Below are positions 25,039-35,126 of a stretch of 64,000 bases of DNA, one piece after another. The notes beneath the pieces are model-generated. The model saw only the letters and a program-made list of their open reading frames with translations, was not told where the DNA came from and did not search any database. Position 1 is the first letter of the stretch. Every line of letters starts with the position of its first letter. The DNA is taken from contig NZ_CP146069.1 of the NCBI RefSeq assembly GCF_037023735.1, positions 186,001 through 250,000 on the forward strand. Reading direction: 5' to 3'. The stretch comes from Roseovarius sp. S88. GTDB taxonomy: Bacteria; Pseudomonadota; Alphaproteobacteria; Rhodobacterales; Rhodobacteraceae. A program made the position numbers and the translations under genes.

Positions 25039-26556
25039 ATGCAGTACCTCAGCACGCCTTGGCTGCTTATCGCCATTCTCAGCGCAAGTCTTATCGTTGT
25101 TGCCATTCTTTGGTATCTCAACGCAGCTGCGCATAATTTTCGGGTTGATGCAGTGCGGACCAATGTTGAACCACTCCGGCTGGCAACCTTTCTGTTTCGA
25201 GACGAAAAGCTGTCGGATTCAGACTGTGTGTTGCACAAACTGCCCTGGTCAGATGATGTTGAAGTGTCCGAATGGCGCCATCTTCGGTCGTGGTTGGGGC
25301 GGCGGTTCGGACCATTGCCCACCCGACTCGATGATTTGAGCGAGGGAGAGAGCCGAGAATTCCCTGCTCTGGACGACAAAGATCGCGCGACCTTGATCCT
25401 GTCTGGCCTTCAGGATGCGCAGCGTGTGCAACTCAAGGATCCGTCCGAGCAAGATCCGTCCGGTGCGCATCGCGCCCGTGAACTGGAAACATTCGTTGCC
25501 AGATTTGGGGCAGTGCTCAACGAGACACCTTGCGCGATCCGTGTCTTTGACAAGGTCCATGAAACTGCCTGGTACAACCAAAGCTTTATGGCATTTTCAG
25601 AAGATCAGGCCGAGCTGCTCGTTCGTGCGCCTCTCACCACTGATAAAGGTAAGCGCGTGCATCTGCCCGCGCAACATGGTCAGGCTGAAACATATCTGGA
25701 ACTGAACCATCTGGATCGCGAAGATTTCCAGGTTTTGTACGTGAACGATGTCACACAAGTGGTGAGGGCCGAAAAGGCACGGCGCGAATTTATTCAGACT
25801 CTGACCAAAACCTTCGCCAACCTGACGACAGGTCTTGCCGTATTTGACCAATCCCAACGTCTTGCGCTGTTTAATCCTGCTCTTTTGGATCTGACCGGAT
25901 TGAACCCAGCGTTTCTCTCAGGTCAGCCGCAATTGTCAGAAGTGTTTGATCGATTGCGAGACAGCAACATGCTGCCCGAGCCGAAAAACTACGGATCCTG
26001 GCGTAATCAGATGAACGCGATGATCAAAAGCGCGAGTGAAGGTCTCTATATAGACGATTGGTCACTTCCCAACGGAATGACCTATCGCATCACCGGTCGA
26101 CCGCACCCTGACGGCGCGGTCGCATTTCTTTTTGAAGACATTTCTGATGAGGTCGCCTTGACGCGTCGGTTCCGTGGCCAGATTGATCTCCGCCAGGCTG
26201 CGCTGGATGTCGTGCCCCATGCGATTGCCATCACTGGGCCGAACAATTCGATCCTCCTGTGCAATCGTGCGTGCTCTGATTTCTTCGGTGTTGATCCAGA
26301 ATCCACTTTTGCGGAAATGGGATTGCGGGACTTTCTTTCGATCTGTGAACAAAAACTGCCGCATGTTTGGTTCTGGGATGCTTGCGAAAAGGCCGTTTTG
26401 GGCCGCACCGAGCTTGAGCGTGTTATTTCGTGTACAGAGGGGCAGGACTATTTGTGCCGGATTGAATTGCTGCCTGGCCATTCAATGAACATCTCGATCA
26501 GCGAAAAAGGCAACACGCGCCTGCACCCACCTGAACTTCAGAGCGCAACAGCCTGA
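25039..26556 (+). CDS. divL: PAS-domain membrane regulator, probable DivL homologue
   Basis: A 505-residue protein with one N-terminal membrane segment (about 8-26) and three regions with PAS character: about 150-250 (ending YVNDVTQVVRAEKARREFIQ), 255-375 (TGLAVFDQSQRLALFNPALLDLTG to LFEDISDE) and 385-495 (VVPHAIAITGPNNSILLCN). There is no histidine-kinase catalytic domain: no N, G1 or G2 boxes follow. As I recall, Rhodobacter capsulatus DivL, which modulates the CckA-ChpT-CtrA relay, is a kinase-less PAS protein encoded near regA/regB; that basis for the name is unverified. The perfect CtrA box upstream suggests feedback control. It could instead be an unrelated PAS sensor. Confidence 0.6.
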   Translation: MQYLSTPWLLIAILSASLIVVAILWYLNAAAHNFRVDAVRTNVEPLRLATFLFRDEKLSDSDCVLHKLPWSDDVEVSEWRHLRSWLGRRFGPLPTRLDDLSEGESREFPALDDKDRATLILSGLQDAQRVQLKDPSEQDPSGAHRARELETFVARFGAVLNETPCAIRVFDKVHETAWYNQSFMAFSEDQAELLVRAPLTTDKGKRVHLPAQHGQAETYLELNHLDREDFQVLYVNDVTQVVRAEKARREFIQTLTKTFANLTTGLAVFDQSQRLALFNPALLDLTGLNPAFLSGQPQLSEVFDRLRDSNMLPEPKNYGSWRNQMNAMIKSASEGLYIDDWSLPNGMTYRITGRPHPDGAVAFLFEDISDEVALTRRFRGQIDLRQAALDVVPHAIAITGPNNSILLCNRACSDFFGVDPESTFAEMGLRDFLSICEQKLPHVWFWDACEKAVLGRTELERVISCTEGQDYLCRIELLPGHSMNISISEKGNTRLHPPELQSATA

Positions 26557-26600
26557 CATCCACCGCTTGCAGGCCCGTTGCGGGTGTGTAGTGTTCGGGC

Positions 26601-27077
26601 ATGGCCAACCGATCCGTAGAAATGACTCTCCACTCGCCGCAAGACACCGGTGCAATGGCCAGACGTATTGCCACGCATTTAGCACCTGGCGACACGCTGT
26701 TGCTCATCGGAGAAATCGGTGCGGGCAAGACCTACTTTGCGCGGGAACTGTTGTCTGACATCTTGCTCGTGGCAGAAGATGTTCCGTCGCCGACCTTCAC
26801 GATTGTGCAAACCTATGACTCGAAGCTTGGCGAGGTCTGGCACGCGGATCTATATCGTTTGGAAACCTCATCCGATGTGATCGAACTCGGATTGCTGGAT
26901 GCTTTTGGCGATGCCATTTGTCTGGTGGAATGGCCAGATCGGCTTGGGGAACAGGCGCCAGTGTCGGCTCTGTCACTGGCGTTTTTAGCAGGGACGCATG
27001 ACGACGAAAGAAACCTGATCCTGACATGGCAAACCGCGCGCTGGGATAATCTGTCGAATGAGATTGGACATGACTGA
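26601..27077 (+). CDS. tsaE: tRNA threonylcarbamoyladenosine synthesis ATPase TsaE
   Basis: ATPase needed with TsaB and TsaD for t6A37 modification of ANN-decoding tRNAs. The 158-residue protein has P-loop GEIGAGKTYFAREL (about 37-50), the PSPTFTIVQTYD segment (about 63-74), HADLYRL (about 82) and VEWPDRLGE (about 111), as expected. It starts a close run with amgK, murU, addB and addA. Its partner gene tsaD is present at 44278. Confidence 0.93.
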   Translation: MANRSVEMTLHSPQDTGAMARRIATHLAPGDTLLLIGEIGAGKTYFARELLSDILLVAEDVPSPTFTIVQTYDSKLGEVWHADLYRLETSSDVIELGLLDAFGDAICLVEWPDRLGEQAPVSALSLAFLAGTHDDERNLILTWQTARWDNLSNEIGHD

Positions 27078-28089
27078 CCGGTCTGCGCAAATTGACCACT
27101 TTCTTCAGGTGAATGATTTGGCGCATGTTGCGCGCTCAGATCTTGCAGGTGATGCCTCAAACCGACGGTATTTCCGCCTGACCCACTCAGACGGACCGCC
27201 TCTAGTTCTGATGGATGCGCCTCCGTCCAAAGGAGAGGATACTCGTCCGTTCGTGCGGATAGCGAAGTACTTGAAAGACGTCGGCCTCAGCGCTCCGAAC
27301 ATTGTAGCACAAGATGACGCGAACGGCTTTTTGATCCTTGAGGATCTGGGGGATGACCTTTTTGCGCGGCTTGTCGACTCACACCCTGAGATGGAGGTTG
27401 AACTCTACACGTCTGCAACTGATCTTCTGGTGGATCTGCACCGTCACAGACCACCTGCCGATTTGGCAACCTATGACGCGTCCGATGCCGCTGAACTTGC
27501 CGCACTCTCAATTGATTGGTACGCCTTTGGTGTTTCAGAAACCAAAGATGACCAGTCGCGCGACCAGCTTGCCGCCGAAATGGCCAGATTGATCAAGGCA
27601 CATGCGCCTCAGTGTGATGTTTTGGTACAAAGAGATTTTCACTCCGAAAACCTGCTCTGGCTCGCGAACCGCACGAGTCATCGCCGTGTCGGGCTTTTGG
27701 ATTTTCAGGACGCGCTCGCTGGCCACCGGTCTTATGACCTGGTTTCCTTGCTGCAAGACGCCCGTCGCGATGTGTCGCCAGAGATCGAAATGCAAATGGT
27801 TGATCACTACATCGCATCCACAGGTCAAATTGCGGATCAGTTCAAAACGGCCTATGCGGTTTGGGGCGCTCAGCGAAACCTGCGGATCATTGGCGTGTTC
27901 GCGCGTCTGTGCATGCGCGATGGCAAGCCAGGATACATTCCTTACATTCCGCGCGTTTGGAACCTTCTCAGGCGTGATTTGGTACATCCAGGCCTCGAAC
28001 ATCTCAACCGCCTGGTCTTGGATGCTCTGCCTGAACCATCTCCTGGGTCGCTCAGCACATTGGAGGCGAAATGCGCCCGGACGCCGTAA
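27070..28089 (+). CDS. amgK: Anomeric MurNAc/GlcNAc kinase AmgK (aminoglycoside phosphotransferase fold)
   Basis: Phosphorylates the anomeric hydroxyl of N-acetylmuramate in cell-wall recycling. The 339-residue protein has the kinase fold with GDASNRRYFRL (about 27-37), the lid PNIVAQD and LILEDLGDDLF, the catalytic loop VLVQRDFHSENLLWL (about 180) and the metal-binding GLLDFQDALAGHRSYDL (about 207). The following gene encodes a MurU-type uridylyltransferase, the known partner. The ATG at 27070 overlaps tsaE by 8 bp; an ATG at 27058 is an alternative without a better ribosome site. Confidence 0.88.
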   Translation: MTDRSAQIDHFLQVNDLAHVARSDLAGDASNRRYFRLTHSDGPPLVLMDAPPSKGEDTRPFVRIAKYLKDVGLSAPNIVAQDDANGFLILEDLGDDLFARLVDSHPEMEVELYTSATDLLVDLHRHRPPADLATYDASDAAELAALSIDWYAFGVSETKDDQSRDQLAAEMARLIKAHAPQCDVLVQRDFHSENLLWLANRTSHRRVGLLDFQDALAGHRSYDLVSLLQDARRDVSPEIEMQMVDHYIASTGQIADQFKTAYAVWGAQRNLRIIGVFARLCMRDGKPGYIPYIPRVWNLLRRDLVHPGLEHLNRLVLDALPEPSPGSLSTLEAKCARTP

Positions 28090-28757
28090 TGCTCTTTGCG
28101 GCCGGGTTTGGTACGCGAATGCGCCCACTGACCGCGACACGCCCCAAACCCTTGATTAAGGTGTCCGGTCGCCCACTGATCGATTACGCACTTGATCAGG
28201 TTCGGGAGTACGACGCCGCGCAAATTGTGTGCAATCTGCACTACCTGGCCGAGGTTCTGGAAGCACATTTGGCGAATACCAACATCCTTTTGTCTCGCGA
28301 AGAGCCTGACATTCTCGACACAGGAGGTGGTCTAAAAGCCGCCTTACCTCTGTTAGATCGTGACCCCGTTTTTACAATGAACACAGACGCGGTTTGGCGA
28401 GGGCCCAATCCGCTCACTTATCTAGCAGATATCTGGAACCCCGAGAATATGGATGCCCTTCTGCTCTGTGTGCCCAAAGCCAACGCTGTCGGGCATGCGG
28501 GTGCTGGGGATTTCCTAATTGGCCCCCAGAATCGGGCCGAAAGAGGACCTGGCGTGATCTACACAGGATTGCAGATCATCAAAACCGATGTGGTCAGCGT
28601 AGTCCCCGACAACATCTTTTCGCTCAACCTTGTGTGGGATCAGTTGATGTCGGATCAACAGCTTTCCGTGGCCACATATCCCGGCCAGTGGTGCGATGTT
28701 GGATCCCCTTCTGGCATTAAATTGGCCGAGGAATTTTTGGAACACGCCGATGGCTGA
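28071..28757 (+). CDS. murU: MurNAc-1-phosphate uridylyltransferase MurU
   Basis: Nucleotidyltransferase converting MurNAc-1-P to UDP-MurNAc, completing with AmgK the recycling bypass that avoids MurA and confers intrinsic fosfomycin tolerance in Pseudomonas. The 228-residue protein has the signature MLFAAGFGTRMRPLTATRPKP (about 7-27), a DTGGGLK loop (about 84) and MNTDAVW (about 103). Length fits MurU rather than the longer RmlA or GalU enzymes. It overlaps amgK by 19 bp and addB by 8 bp. Confidence 0.88.
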   Translation: MRPDAVMLFAAGFGTRMRPLTATRPKPLIKVSGRPLIDYALDQVREYDAAQIVCNLHYLAEVLEAHLANTNILLSREEPDILDTGGGLKAALPLLDRDPVFTMNTDAVWRGPNPLTYLADIWNPENMDALLLCVPKANAVGHAGAGDFLIGPQNRAERGPGVIYTGLQIIKTDVVSVVPDNIFSLNLVWDQLMSDQQLSVATYPGQWCDVGSPSGIKLAEEFLEHADG

Positions 28758-31689
28758 CACGCCGCGTCCGCTTCAGGTTTACGGCGTTCCACTTGGCGCG
28801 GATTTTCCTGCCGCTGTGGTGAATGCACTTCGCCAGGAGTACAGTGACCAGCCGCCAGACGCCTTGGCGCGGGTCGAGTTGATTGTGAACACTCGGCGCA
28901 TGGCGCGCCGGATACGCGCTCTCTTTGACTCCGGACCACCATGCCTCCTGCCAAGGATAAGCCTGGTGGCTGACTTTGCCGAAACTCAAGCATTGATGGA
29001 TGTGCCGCAACCTGTGCCGCCCTTGCGGCGACGCCTGGAACTGGTGCAACTGGTTGACCGCCTGCTTGAGGCAGAACCTGACCTTGCCCCGCGCGCTAAT
29101 CTTTATAGCCTCGCTGACAGCCTCGCCGGCTTGATGGACGAGATGCAGGCCCAGGGAGTACATCCAACCGATATTGAACACATCGATATCAGCGATCAAT
29201 CCGGTCACTGGGCGCGTATATTGACGTTTTTGAGCATTGTTAGACCCTTTTTCGATCTCGATACCGGTCCTCCTGACCGAGAATGCCGCCAGCGGTTGGT
29301 CATTGAACGTCTCTCGCGGATATGGGACGAAACACCGCCGGATCACCCGGTTATTCTGGCAGGGTCCACCGGGTCGCGCGCGCCAACCCAATTGCTGATG
29401 CAAACCGTTGCGCGCTTGCCGATGGGCAAAGTTATTTTGCCGGGGTTTGATTTTGACCAACCTCGTGATGTCTGGGATCAGTTGATCGAGCATGGCGCGG
29501 TCGAAGATCATCCTCAGTTTCGTTTTGCAGACCTCATGTCTCGGCTTGGTGCGCACCCCAAGGATGTTCTACGGTGGCCAGAATGCCGCCCGGCCAACCC
29601 GGCGTGCAATCGACTGGTTTCTCTTGCACTGCGCCCGGCCCCGGTTACAGATCAATGGCTGCGTGATGGCCCGAGTCTCGAAGCGGAAATTGTGGACGCG
29701 ACGAAGCATATCACTCTGCTCGAAGCGCCGTCCCCACGAACTGAGGCAGTGTCGATTGCTCTGCGCCTGCGCCAGGCGGTTGAGGACGGCGCGACAGCCG
29801 CGATGATCTCAACCGACCGCACCCTGACACGGCAGGTCACCGCAGCGCTCGATCGCTGGAATATTGTCCCCGACGACAGTGCTGGTATCCCCTTGCAGCA
29901 ATCCGCGCCGGGACGGTTCATGCGCCACATCGCCGATCTGTTTCGCGCTCCCGCCACCACCGAACAGCTGTTCACCCTGCTCAAGCATCCCTTGACCCAT
30001 AGCGGTGCGGACCGTGGGCCGCATCTTCGCTACACAAGGGAACTGGAACTTTATCTCCGGCAACGGGGCTGCCCAGTACCTTCACCTGACATCATGCGCG
30101 ATTGGGCCATATCGCAAGATGAAGAACAGGCACAGAACTGGGGCGAATGGGTTTGTGAAAATCTGCTGAACAATCGATCCTCCAATCCCAAGCTTGTGTC
30201 CGACCGGATCGCGCGTCACATCGCGTTGGCCGAGGCCATTTCACAAGGTCAGTCGCCTGATGTGCGGGGGCGCTTGTGGGATGGTGAAGCTGGCGAAGAG
30301 ACGCACAAAACAGTCTCCAATTTAGCAGAACATGCCTCCGCAAGCGGTGCTCTCAATGCCACTGACTATGCACATCTGTTCCACGCTATCTTGTCACAAG
30401 AATCCGTTCGAAGCGCAGATGCGCCACATCAGCAGGTGTTGATTTGGGGCACTCTGGAGGCCCGTGTTCAGGGAGCCGACCTTCTGATCCTTGCTGGCCT
30501 GAATGAAGGAAGCTGGCCTGAGATGCCACCGCAGGACCCATGGCTTAACCGCGCAATGCGCAAACAAGTCGGCCTGACACTGCCAGAACGGCGCATCGGC
30601 CTTTCGGCACACGACTTCCAACAGGCGATCTGCGCACACGATGTCTGGTTGACACGATCTGTCCGGTCTGAAGACGCCCAAACCGTGCCATCACGGTGGC
30701 TCAATCGTCTGCAAAACCTGATTTGCGGTCTGTCTGCGGGTGAGGGGCAACAGGCGTTTGAGGATATGCGATCCCGTGGGCAGGACTGGCTCGTGCGCGC
30801 AAATAAGCTGGAACAGCCCGAAGACACGCCGCTCGCAAGCCGCCCAGCGCCCTGCCCGCCATCCAAGTATCGGCCCCGCAAGCTCTCTGTGACGGATATC
30901 AAGCGCCTGATCCGCGATCCCTATGCAATATATGCGCGCCATGTGCTGCGCCTCAGACCACTCAATTCTTTGATGCGTGTCCCTGATGCGCTTCTGCGTG
31001 GCACGGTGCTTCATGAGGTATTTGAGATGTTCATTCGGGATTCGGCATCGTCACCGGACCTGTTCACGCCAAAATACCTTCAAGACATCACTGCTCGCGT
31101 GTTGGAGGAAAAGGTGCATTGGGCAGAAGCCAAGGCTCTGTGGCGGGCGAGGATCAATCGAGTAACTGATTGGTTTATCGAAACAGAGGTGCAACGCCGT
31201 GCCGAGGCACATCCGACCGCCTTTGAAACCCTGGGGTCGGCCGATATACCTGCCCTTGGGTTTACCCTCACCGCCAAGGCAGATCGGATCGACATTGGCC
31301 CAGATGGCGGGCTCTACATATACGACTACAAGACCGGCACCGCGCCGACAAAACCCGAGCAGCTCCATTTCGACAAGCAGCTTTTGCTCGAAGCTGCTAT
31401 TGCCGAACGTGCAGGTTTTGCAGAAATTCTGCCCGCTCCAGTTGTGCAAGCCTCCTACATCGCACTGGGCAACAAGCCAGCGCAAAGTCCTGCGCCATTG
31501 GAAGATGAGCCGCCAAATGACACGTGGTCCAAACTCAATCAGCTTATTGCGCGCTACCTGCAGGATGATCAGGGATTTGTCTCGCGCCGCGCGGTGCAAA
31601 AAACTGATGAAATAGGAGACTACGATCATCTCGCGCGTTTTGGCGAATGGGAGCAGGTCGATGATCCCAATCCGGAAGAGGTGGGATGA
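28750..31689 (+). CDS. addB: Double-strand break repair protein AddB
   Basis: Subunit of the AddAB helicase-nuclease that processes DNA ends for RecA loading. The 979-residue protein has a degenerate helicase-like N-terminal part and, in the C-terminal 250 residues, a PD-(D/E)XK nuclease domain: GTVLHEVFEMF (about 750) and YIYDYKTGTAP (about 856) with the catalytic Asp-x-Lys, then QLLLEAAIAE. The alphaproteobacterial layout matches. The ATG at 28750 overlaps murU; an upstream in-frame start at 28696 lies within murU and lacks support. addA follows with a 4-bp overlap. Confidence 0.92.
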   Translation: MADTPRPLQVYGVPLGADFPAAVVNALRQEYSDQPPDALARVELIVNTRRMARRIRALFDSGPPCLLPRISLVADFAETQALMDVPQPVPPLRRRLELVQLVDRLLEAEPDLAPRANLYSLADSLAGLMDEMQAQGVHPTDIEHIDISDQSGHWARILTFLSIVRPFFDLDTGPPDRECRQRLVIERLSRIWDETPPDHPVILAGSTGSRAPTQLLMQTVARLPMGKVILPGFDFDQPRDVWDQLIEHGAVEDHPQFRFADLMSRLGAHPKDVLRWPECRPANPACNRLVSLALRPAPVTDQWLRDGPSLEAEIVDATKHITLLEAPSPRTEAVSIALRLRQAVEDGATAAMISTDRTLTRQVTAALDRWNIVPDDSAGIPLQQSAPGRFMRHIADLFRAPATTEQLFTLLKHPLTHSGADRGPHLRYTRELELYLRQRGCPVPSPDIMRDWAISQDEEQAQNWGEWVCENLLNNRSSNPKLVSDRIARHIALAEAISQGQSPDVRGRLWDGEAGEETHKTVSNLAEHASASGALNATDYAHLFHAILSQESVRSADAPHQQVLIWGTLEARVQGADLLILAGLNEGSWPEMPPQDPWLNRAMRKQVGLTLPERRIGLSAHDFQQAICAHDVWLTRSVRSEDAQTVPSRWLNRLQNLICGLSAGEGQQAFEDMRSRGQDWLVRANKLEQPEDTPLASRPAPCPPSKYRPRKLSVTDIKRLIRDPYAIYARHVLRLRPLNSLMRVPDALLRGTVLHEVFEMFIRDSASSPDLFTPKYLQDITARVLEEKVHWAEAKALWRARINRVTDWFIETEVQRRAEAHPTAFETLGSADIPALGFTLTAKADRIDIGPDGGLYIYDYKTGTAPTKPEQLHFDKQLLLEAAIAERAGFAEILPAPVVQASYIALGNKPAQSPAPLEDEPPNDTWSKLNQLIARYLQDDQGFVSRRAVQKTDEIGDYDHLARFGEWEQVDDPNPEEVG

Positions 31690-34600
31690 TGCGTGACCTT
31701 CCCACCCAACGCCAAATCGACGCGGCGCAACCCGAGTGCTCGACCTGGCTTTCGGCCAATGCCGGATCGGGCAAGACAAAAGTCCTGACAGATCGGGTTG
31801 CGCGCCTTTTGCTTGAGGGCGTAGATCCACAGAACATACTTTGCCTCACCTTCACCAAGGCAGCGGCCGCCGAGATGCAAAACCGGCTGTTTGAACGGCT
31901 TGGTGGCTGGTCGATGTTGCCCGACCCGGCACTTCGTCAGGAACTGGGAGCGCTGGGCATAGACGGAACCATTTCGACCCAAGCACTAGGAAATGCGCGC
32001 CGCCTCTTTGCCATCGCGATTGAAACACCAGGTGGCCTCAAAATACAGACGATCCACTCTTTTTGCTCGTCGCTTTTGCGGCGCTTCCCGCTGGAGGCCG
32101 GGATTTCTCCGCATTTTGTGGAGATGGACGAACGCGCAGATCAGCGGCTGCGCGAAGAGATCATTGAATCCGTTGCTGCCGGCCCGAACAAGGCAAGTTT
32201 GCAGGCACTGGCAGAGCAATTCACTGGTGAGAGCTTTGCCGACCTGACACAAAATATCGCAAAACACCGCGACGCGTTTCGCCACTCCAAAACAGACGAC
32301 ATTCATGAGGTTCTGAACCTGCCTGAGGATGCGTCAGAACAATCTGCTCTTGAGATCGCGTTTGATGGCACCGAAGGGTCGTTTTGGTCGCACATGCTTG
32401 GGCTGATGCGCGGCATTGGCGGGGCAACCTATCCGGCGCTGGCCGACCGCCTTTCCGGGGTTGATACGGACAGGCCGACACGCGGTGATTTGGAGATCTT
32501 GTTTGAGGTGTTTCTCTACAAAAGCTCCAGTGGCACAAACCTGAAATGGGCGTCAAAGTCGGTCAATTTCCCGCCAAGCACCCATAAAAACGCGATTGCA
32601 CAGCTCGCCCCGATCATTGATCAACTCCATGCCTTTATGGATCGCATGGCAGCGGCCAAACAGATGCTATTGGCGTTGGACACCGCTCGAAAATCTGCCG
32701 TGCTCTACGATTTCGCAAACGTGTTCCTGCAGACCTACCAAGAGGTCAAGCTGCAACAGGGATTGCTCGATTTCGATGACCTCATTCTCAAGGCCCGCGA
32801 TCTTCTGACAGACCGCAAGGTTGCGGATTGGGTGCTCTACAAACTCGACGGCGGGATTGATCATATCCTGATTGATGAGGCACAGGACAACAGCCCCGAA
32901 CAATGGGAGCTGATCGACAGGCTTGCCTCGGAATTCACTGTCGGGCAGGGCGCACAAGCCGAAAAACAGCGCACGATTTTCGTTGTCGGAGACAAAAAAC
33001 AGTCAATCTATTCCTTTCAGGGGGCCGACCCTGACGGATTTGACCGCATGAAGGCGGATTTTGCCGCGCGACTGGCATCTGTGAACACCCCGCTGCAGGA
33101 CATGGAGATGGAATATTCATTTCGCTCTGCGCGGACGATCCTGCAGGTCGTCGATCACGCCTTTTCCGGATACGAAACCAGTGGCTTTACCCAGCGCGAA
33201 CCGCATAAATCCTTCAAGTCGGACATGCCGGGGCGTGTTGATCTTTGGCCTGTTTTTGACAAACCCAAAGACACCCAGACCCCTGATTGGTATATGCCCG
33301 TCGATGTCCTCGCCGAGGACGATCCCGCCACCCTATTGGCGCGCGACATCGCGCATCAGATCCAGTCGATGATCGGCACACCTTTACCTGACAAGGATGG
33401 GATTTCGGCACGCCCGATCACTGCGGGCGATGTCCTGATCCTCGTGCAACGGCGATCAAAAATCTTCCACGAGATCATTCGCGAGTGCAAACAGCGCGGC
33501 CTGCCGGTCGCCGGCTCGGACCGCCTTCGCGTCACCGCGGAACTGGCTGTTCGTGACCTTCTCGCGCTGCTGTCTTTCCTCGCCACACCAGAAGATGACC
33601 TGTCGCTCGCAGCCATCCTGCGTTCACCGCTCTTTGGCTGGAGCGAGGCGCAGCTGTTCGATCTCGCCCATGCACGAAAGCAGAAATATCTCTGGGCCGA
33701 ATTGCGCGATCGCAAAGCGAATTTCGCAGAAACAGTCTCGATTCTTGACGATCTGCGAGACAAGGCCGACTTCCTGCGCCCCTATGATCTTTTGGAACGC
33801 TGCCTCACGCGCCACAACGGTCGACACCTGCTGTTGTCCCGCCTGGGCCAGGAGGCAGAGGACGGCATCGACGCGCTCTTGGGTCTCGCCATGTCGTTTG
33901 AGACCCAATCTGTCGACAGCCTGACAGGCTTTCTTGTCTGGATGGAGGCGGACAAGCTCGAAATCAAACGCCAGATGGACACAACGGGCGACCGCATTCG
34001 CGTGATGACCGTGCATGGCGCCAAAGGTCTGGAAGCCCCGATTGTCATTCTGCCGGATTGTGCCAAGCGCGATGTTCGTCTTCACTCGCACATTGTCGTG
34101 CCTCACGGCACGCCGCTTTGGCGCCCGGCCACCGATGATCTTCCTATGCGGCTGCGCGACGCCCGGGAAGAAGAACGCGCGGCCCAAAACGCAGAACGTG
34201 ATCGGCTGCTTTATGTTGCCATGACCCGCGCTGAACAATGGCTCATTGTCGCCGCGTCAGGGGAGCTCGATAAAGACGGCCGGGATTGGTACAGCAAGGT
34301 CAAAGCTGGGCTGCTGTCTGCCTCGGCTCACCCCTATGAGTTCATGAACGGCACAGGCCTTCGGCTTGAGGATGGGCGATGGACGGTGGACGTGTCTAAA
34401 GGCGCGGCATGTTCCGAGAAAGAAAGGCCCGAGCTACCGGGCTTCTTTTCAGAAACAGTCTCTAAAATTGCGAAATCCAGTGAAATTCTGACACCGTCAG
34501 ACCTCGGTGGCGCCAAGGCGCTCCCATCAGAGGAGGGGCAAGATGAGGTGGCCGCCAAGCGACGAGGACGGCAAATTCACATGCTGCTGGAACATTTGCC

Positions 34601-35069
34601 CGCGACCTCCGCCAACCACTGGCAGTCCCGCGCCGAAGACCTGCTCTCTTTCGGACCAGACCGGGCCGAGCCCGCAGAGCTCAACGATCTTTTGGCCGAG
34701 GCGTCGCAGGTGCTCACCAACCCAAACCTGAGCGTCTTGTTTGCAAAGGACAGCCTCGCAGAAGTCTCCGTTTCGGCCAATATCGAGGCGCTTTCGGGCC
34801 GCCGCATTCACGGTGTCGTGGACCGTTTGATTGTATCCGACGAAAAAATTCTGGTGGTCGACTTTAAAACCAACGCCGCCGTGCCTGCGACACCCGAAAC
34901 CTGCCCTGACGGCCTGCTGCGCCAAATGGGGGCGTATGCCCATGCTTTGCAACAGATTTACCCAAACCGTGAGGTGGAAACAGCCCTGCTCTGGACGCGG
35001 ACCGCAACGCTTATGCACCTGCCACACGATCTTGTGACAGACGCGGTGAAGAACACCCATATATCTTGA
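31686..35069 (+). CDS. addA: Double-strand break repair helicase-nuclease AddA
   Basis: UvrD/Rep-type 3'-5' helicase with a C-terminal nuclease, partner of AddB. The 1127-residue protein has Walker A ANAGSGKTKVL (about 24-34), motif Ia CLTFTKAAAAEM, Walker B ILIDEAQDNSP (about 393), VVGDKKQSIYSFQGADP (about 435), MTVHGAKGLEAPIVIL (about 774), YVAMTRAEQWLIVAA (about 842) and the nuclease signature VVDFKTNA (about 1056) near the C-terminus. It overlaps addB by 4 bp, so the two are translated together. trxA follows after a short promoter-containing gap. Confidence 0.95.
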   Translation: MMRDLPTQRQIDAAQPECSTWLSANAGSGKTKVLTDRVARLLLEGVDPQNILCLTFTKAAAAEMQNRLFERLGGWSMLPDPALRQELGALGIDGTISTQALGNARRLFAIAIETPGGLKIQTIHSFCSSLLRRFPLEAGISPHFVEMDERADQRLREEIIESVAAGPNKASLQALAEQFTGESFADLTQNIAKHRDAFRHSKTDDIHEVLNLPEDASEQSALEIAFDGTEGSFWSHMLGLMRGIGGATYPALADRLSGVDTDRPTRGDLEILFEVFLYKSSSGTNLKWASKSVNFPPSTHKNAIAQLAPIIDQLHAFMDRMAAAKQMLLALDTARKSAVLYDFANVFLQTYQEVKLQQGLLDFDDLILKARDLLTDRKVADWVLYKLDGGIDHILIDEAQDNSPEQWELIDRLASEFTVGQGAQAEKQRTIFVVGDKKQSIYSFQGADPDGFDRMKADFAARLASVNTPLQDMEMEYSFRSARTILQVVDHAFSGYETSGFTQREPHKSFKSDMPGRVDLWPVFDKPKDTQTPDWYMPVDVLAEDDPATLLARDIAHQIQSMIGTPLPDKDGISARPITAGDVLILVQRRSKIFHEIIRECKQRGLPVAGSDRLRVTAELAVRDLLALLSFLATPEDDLSLAAILRSPLFGWSEAQLFDLAHARKQKYLWAELRDRKANFAETVSILDDLRDKADFLRPYDLLERCLTRHNGRHLLLSRLGQEAEDGIDALLGLAMSFETQSVDSLTGFLVWMEADKLEIKRQMDTTGDRIRVMTVHGAKGLEAPIVILPDCAKRDVRLHSHIVVPHGTPLWRPATDDLPMRLRDAREEERAAQNAERDRLLYVAMTRAEQWLIVAASGELDKDGRDWYSKVKAGLLSASAHPYEFMNGTGLRLEDGRWTVDVSKGAACSEKERPELPGFFSETVSKIAKSSEILTPSDLGGAKALPSEEGQDEVAAKRRGRQIHMLLEHLPATSANHWQSRAEDLLSFGPDRAEPAELNDLLAEASQVLTNPNLSVLFAKDSLAEVSVSANIEALSGRRIHGVVDRLIVSDEKILVVDFKTNAAVPATPETCPDGLLRQMGAYAHALQQIYPNREVETALLWTRTATLMHLPHDLVTDAVKNTHIS

Positions 35070-35094
35070 CGCTCCCGCGACACCTACATAGGTT
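35066..35094 (+). promoter_or_regulatory. Candidate trxA promoter
   Basis: TTGACG (35066-35071), 17-bp spacer, TAGGTT (35089-35094), starting at the very end of addA and 32 bp before the trxA ATG. The spacer end CACCTACATA repeats in the Tim44 promoter candidate, and TTAGGTTCG recurs upstream of hslU. Confidence 0.4.
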
Positions 35095-35126
35095 CGTGTC
35101 AAACCTGACACTCGAGGAGACTAAGC

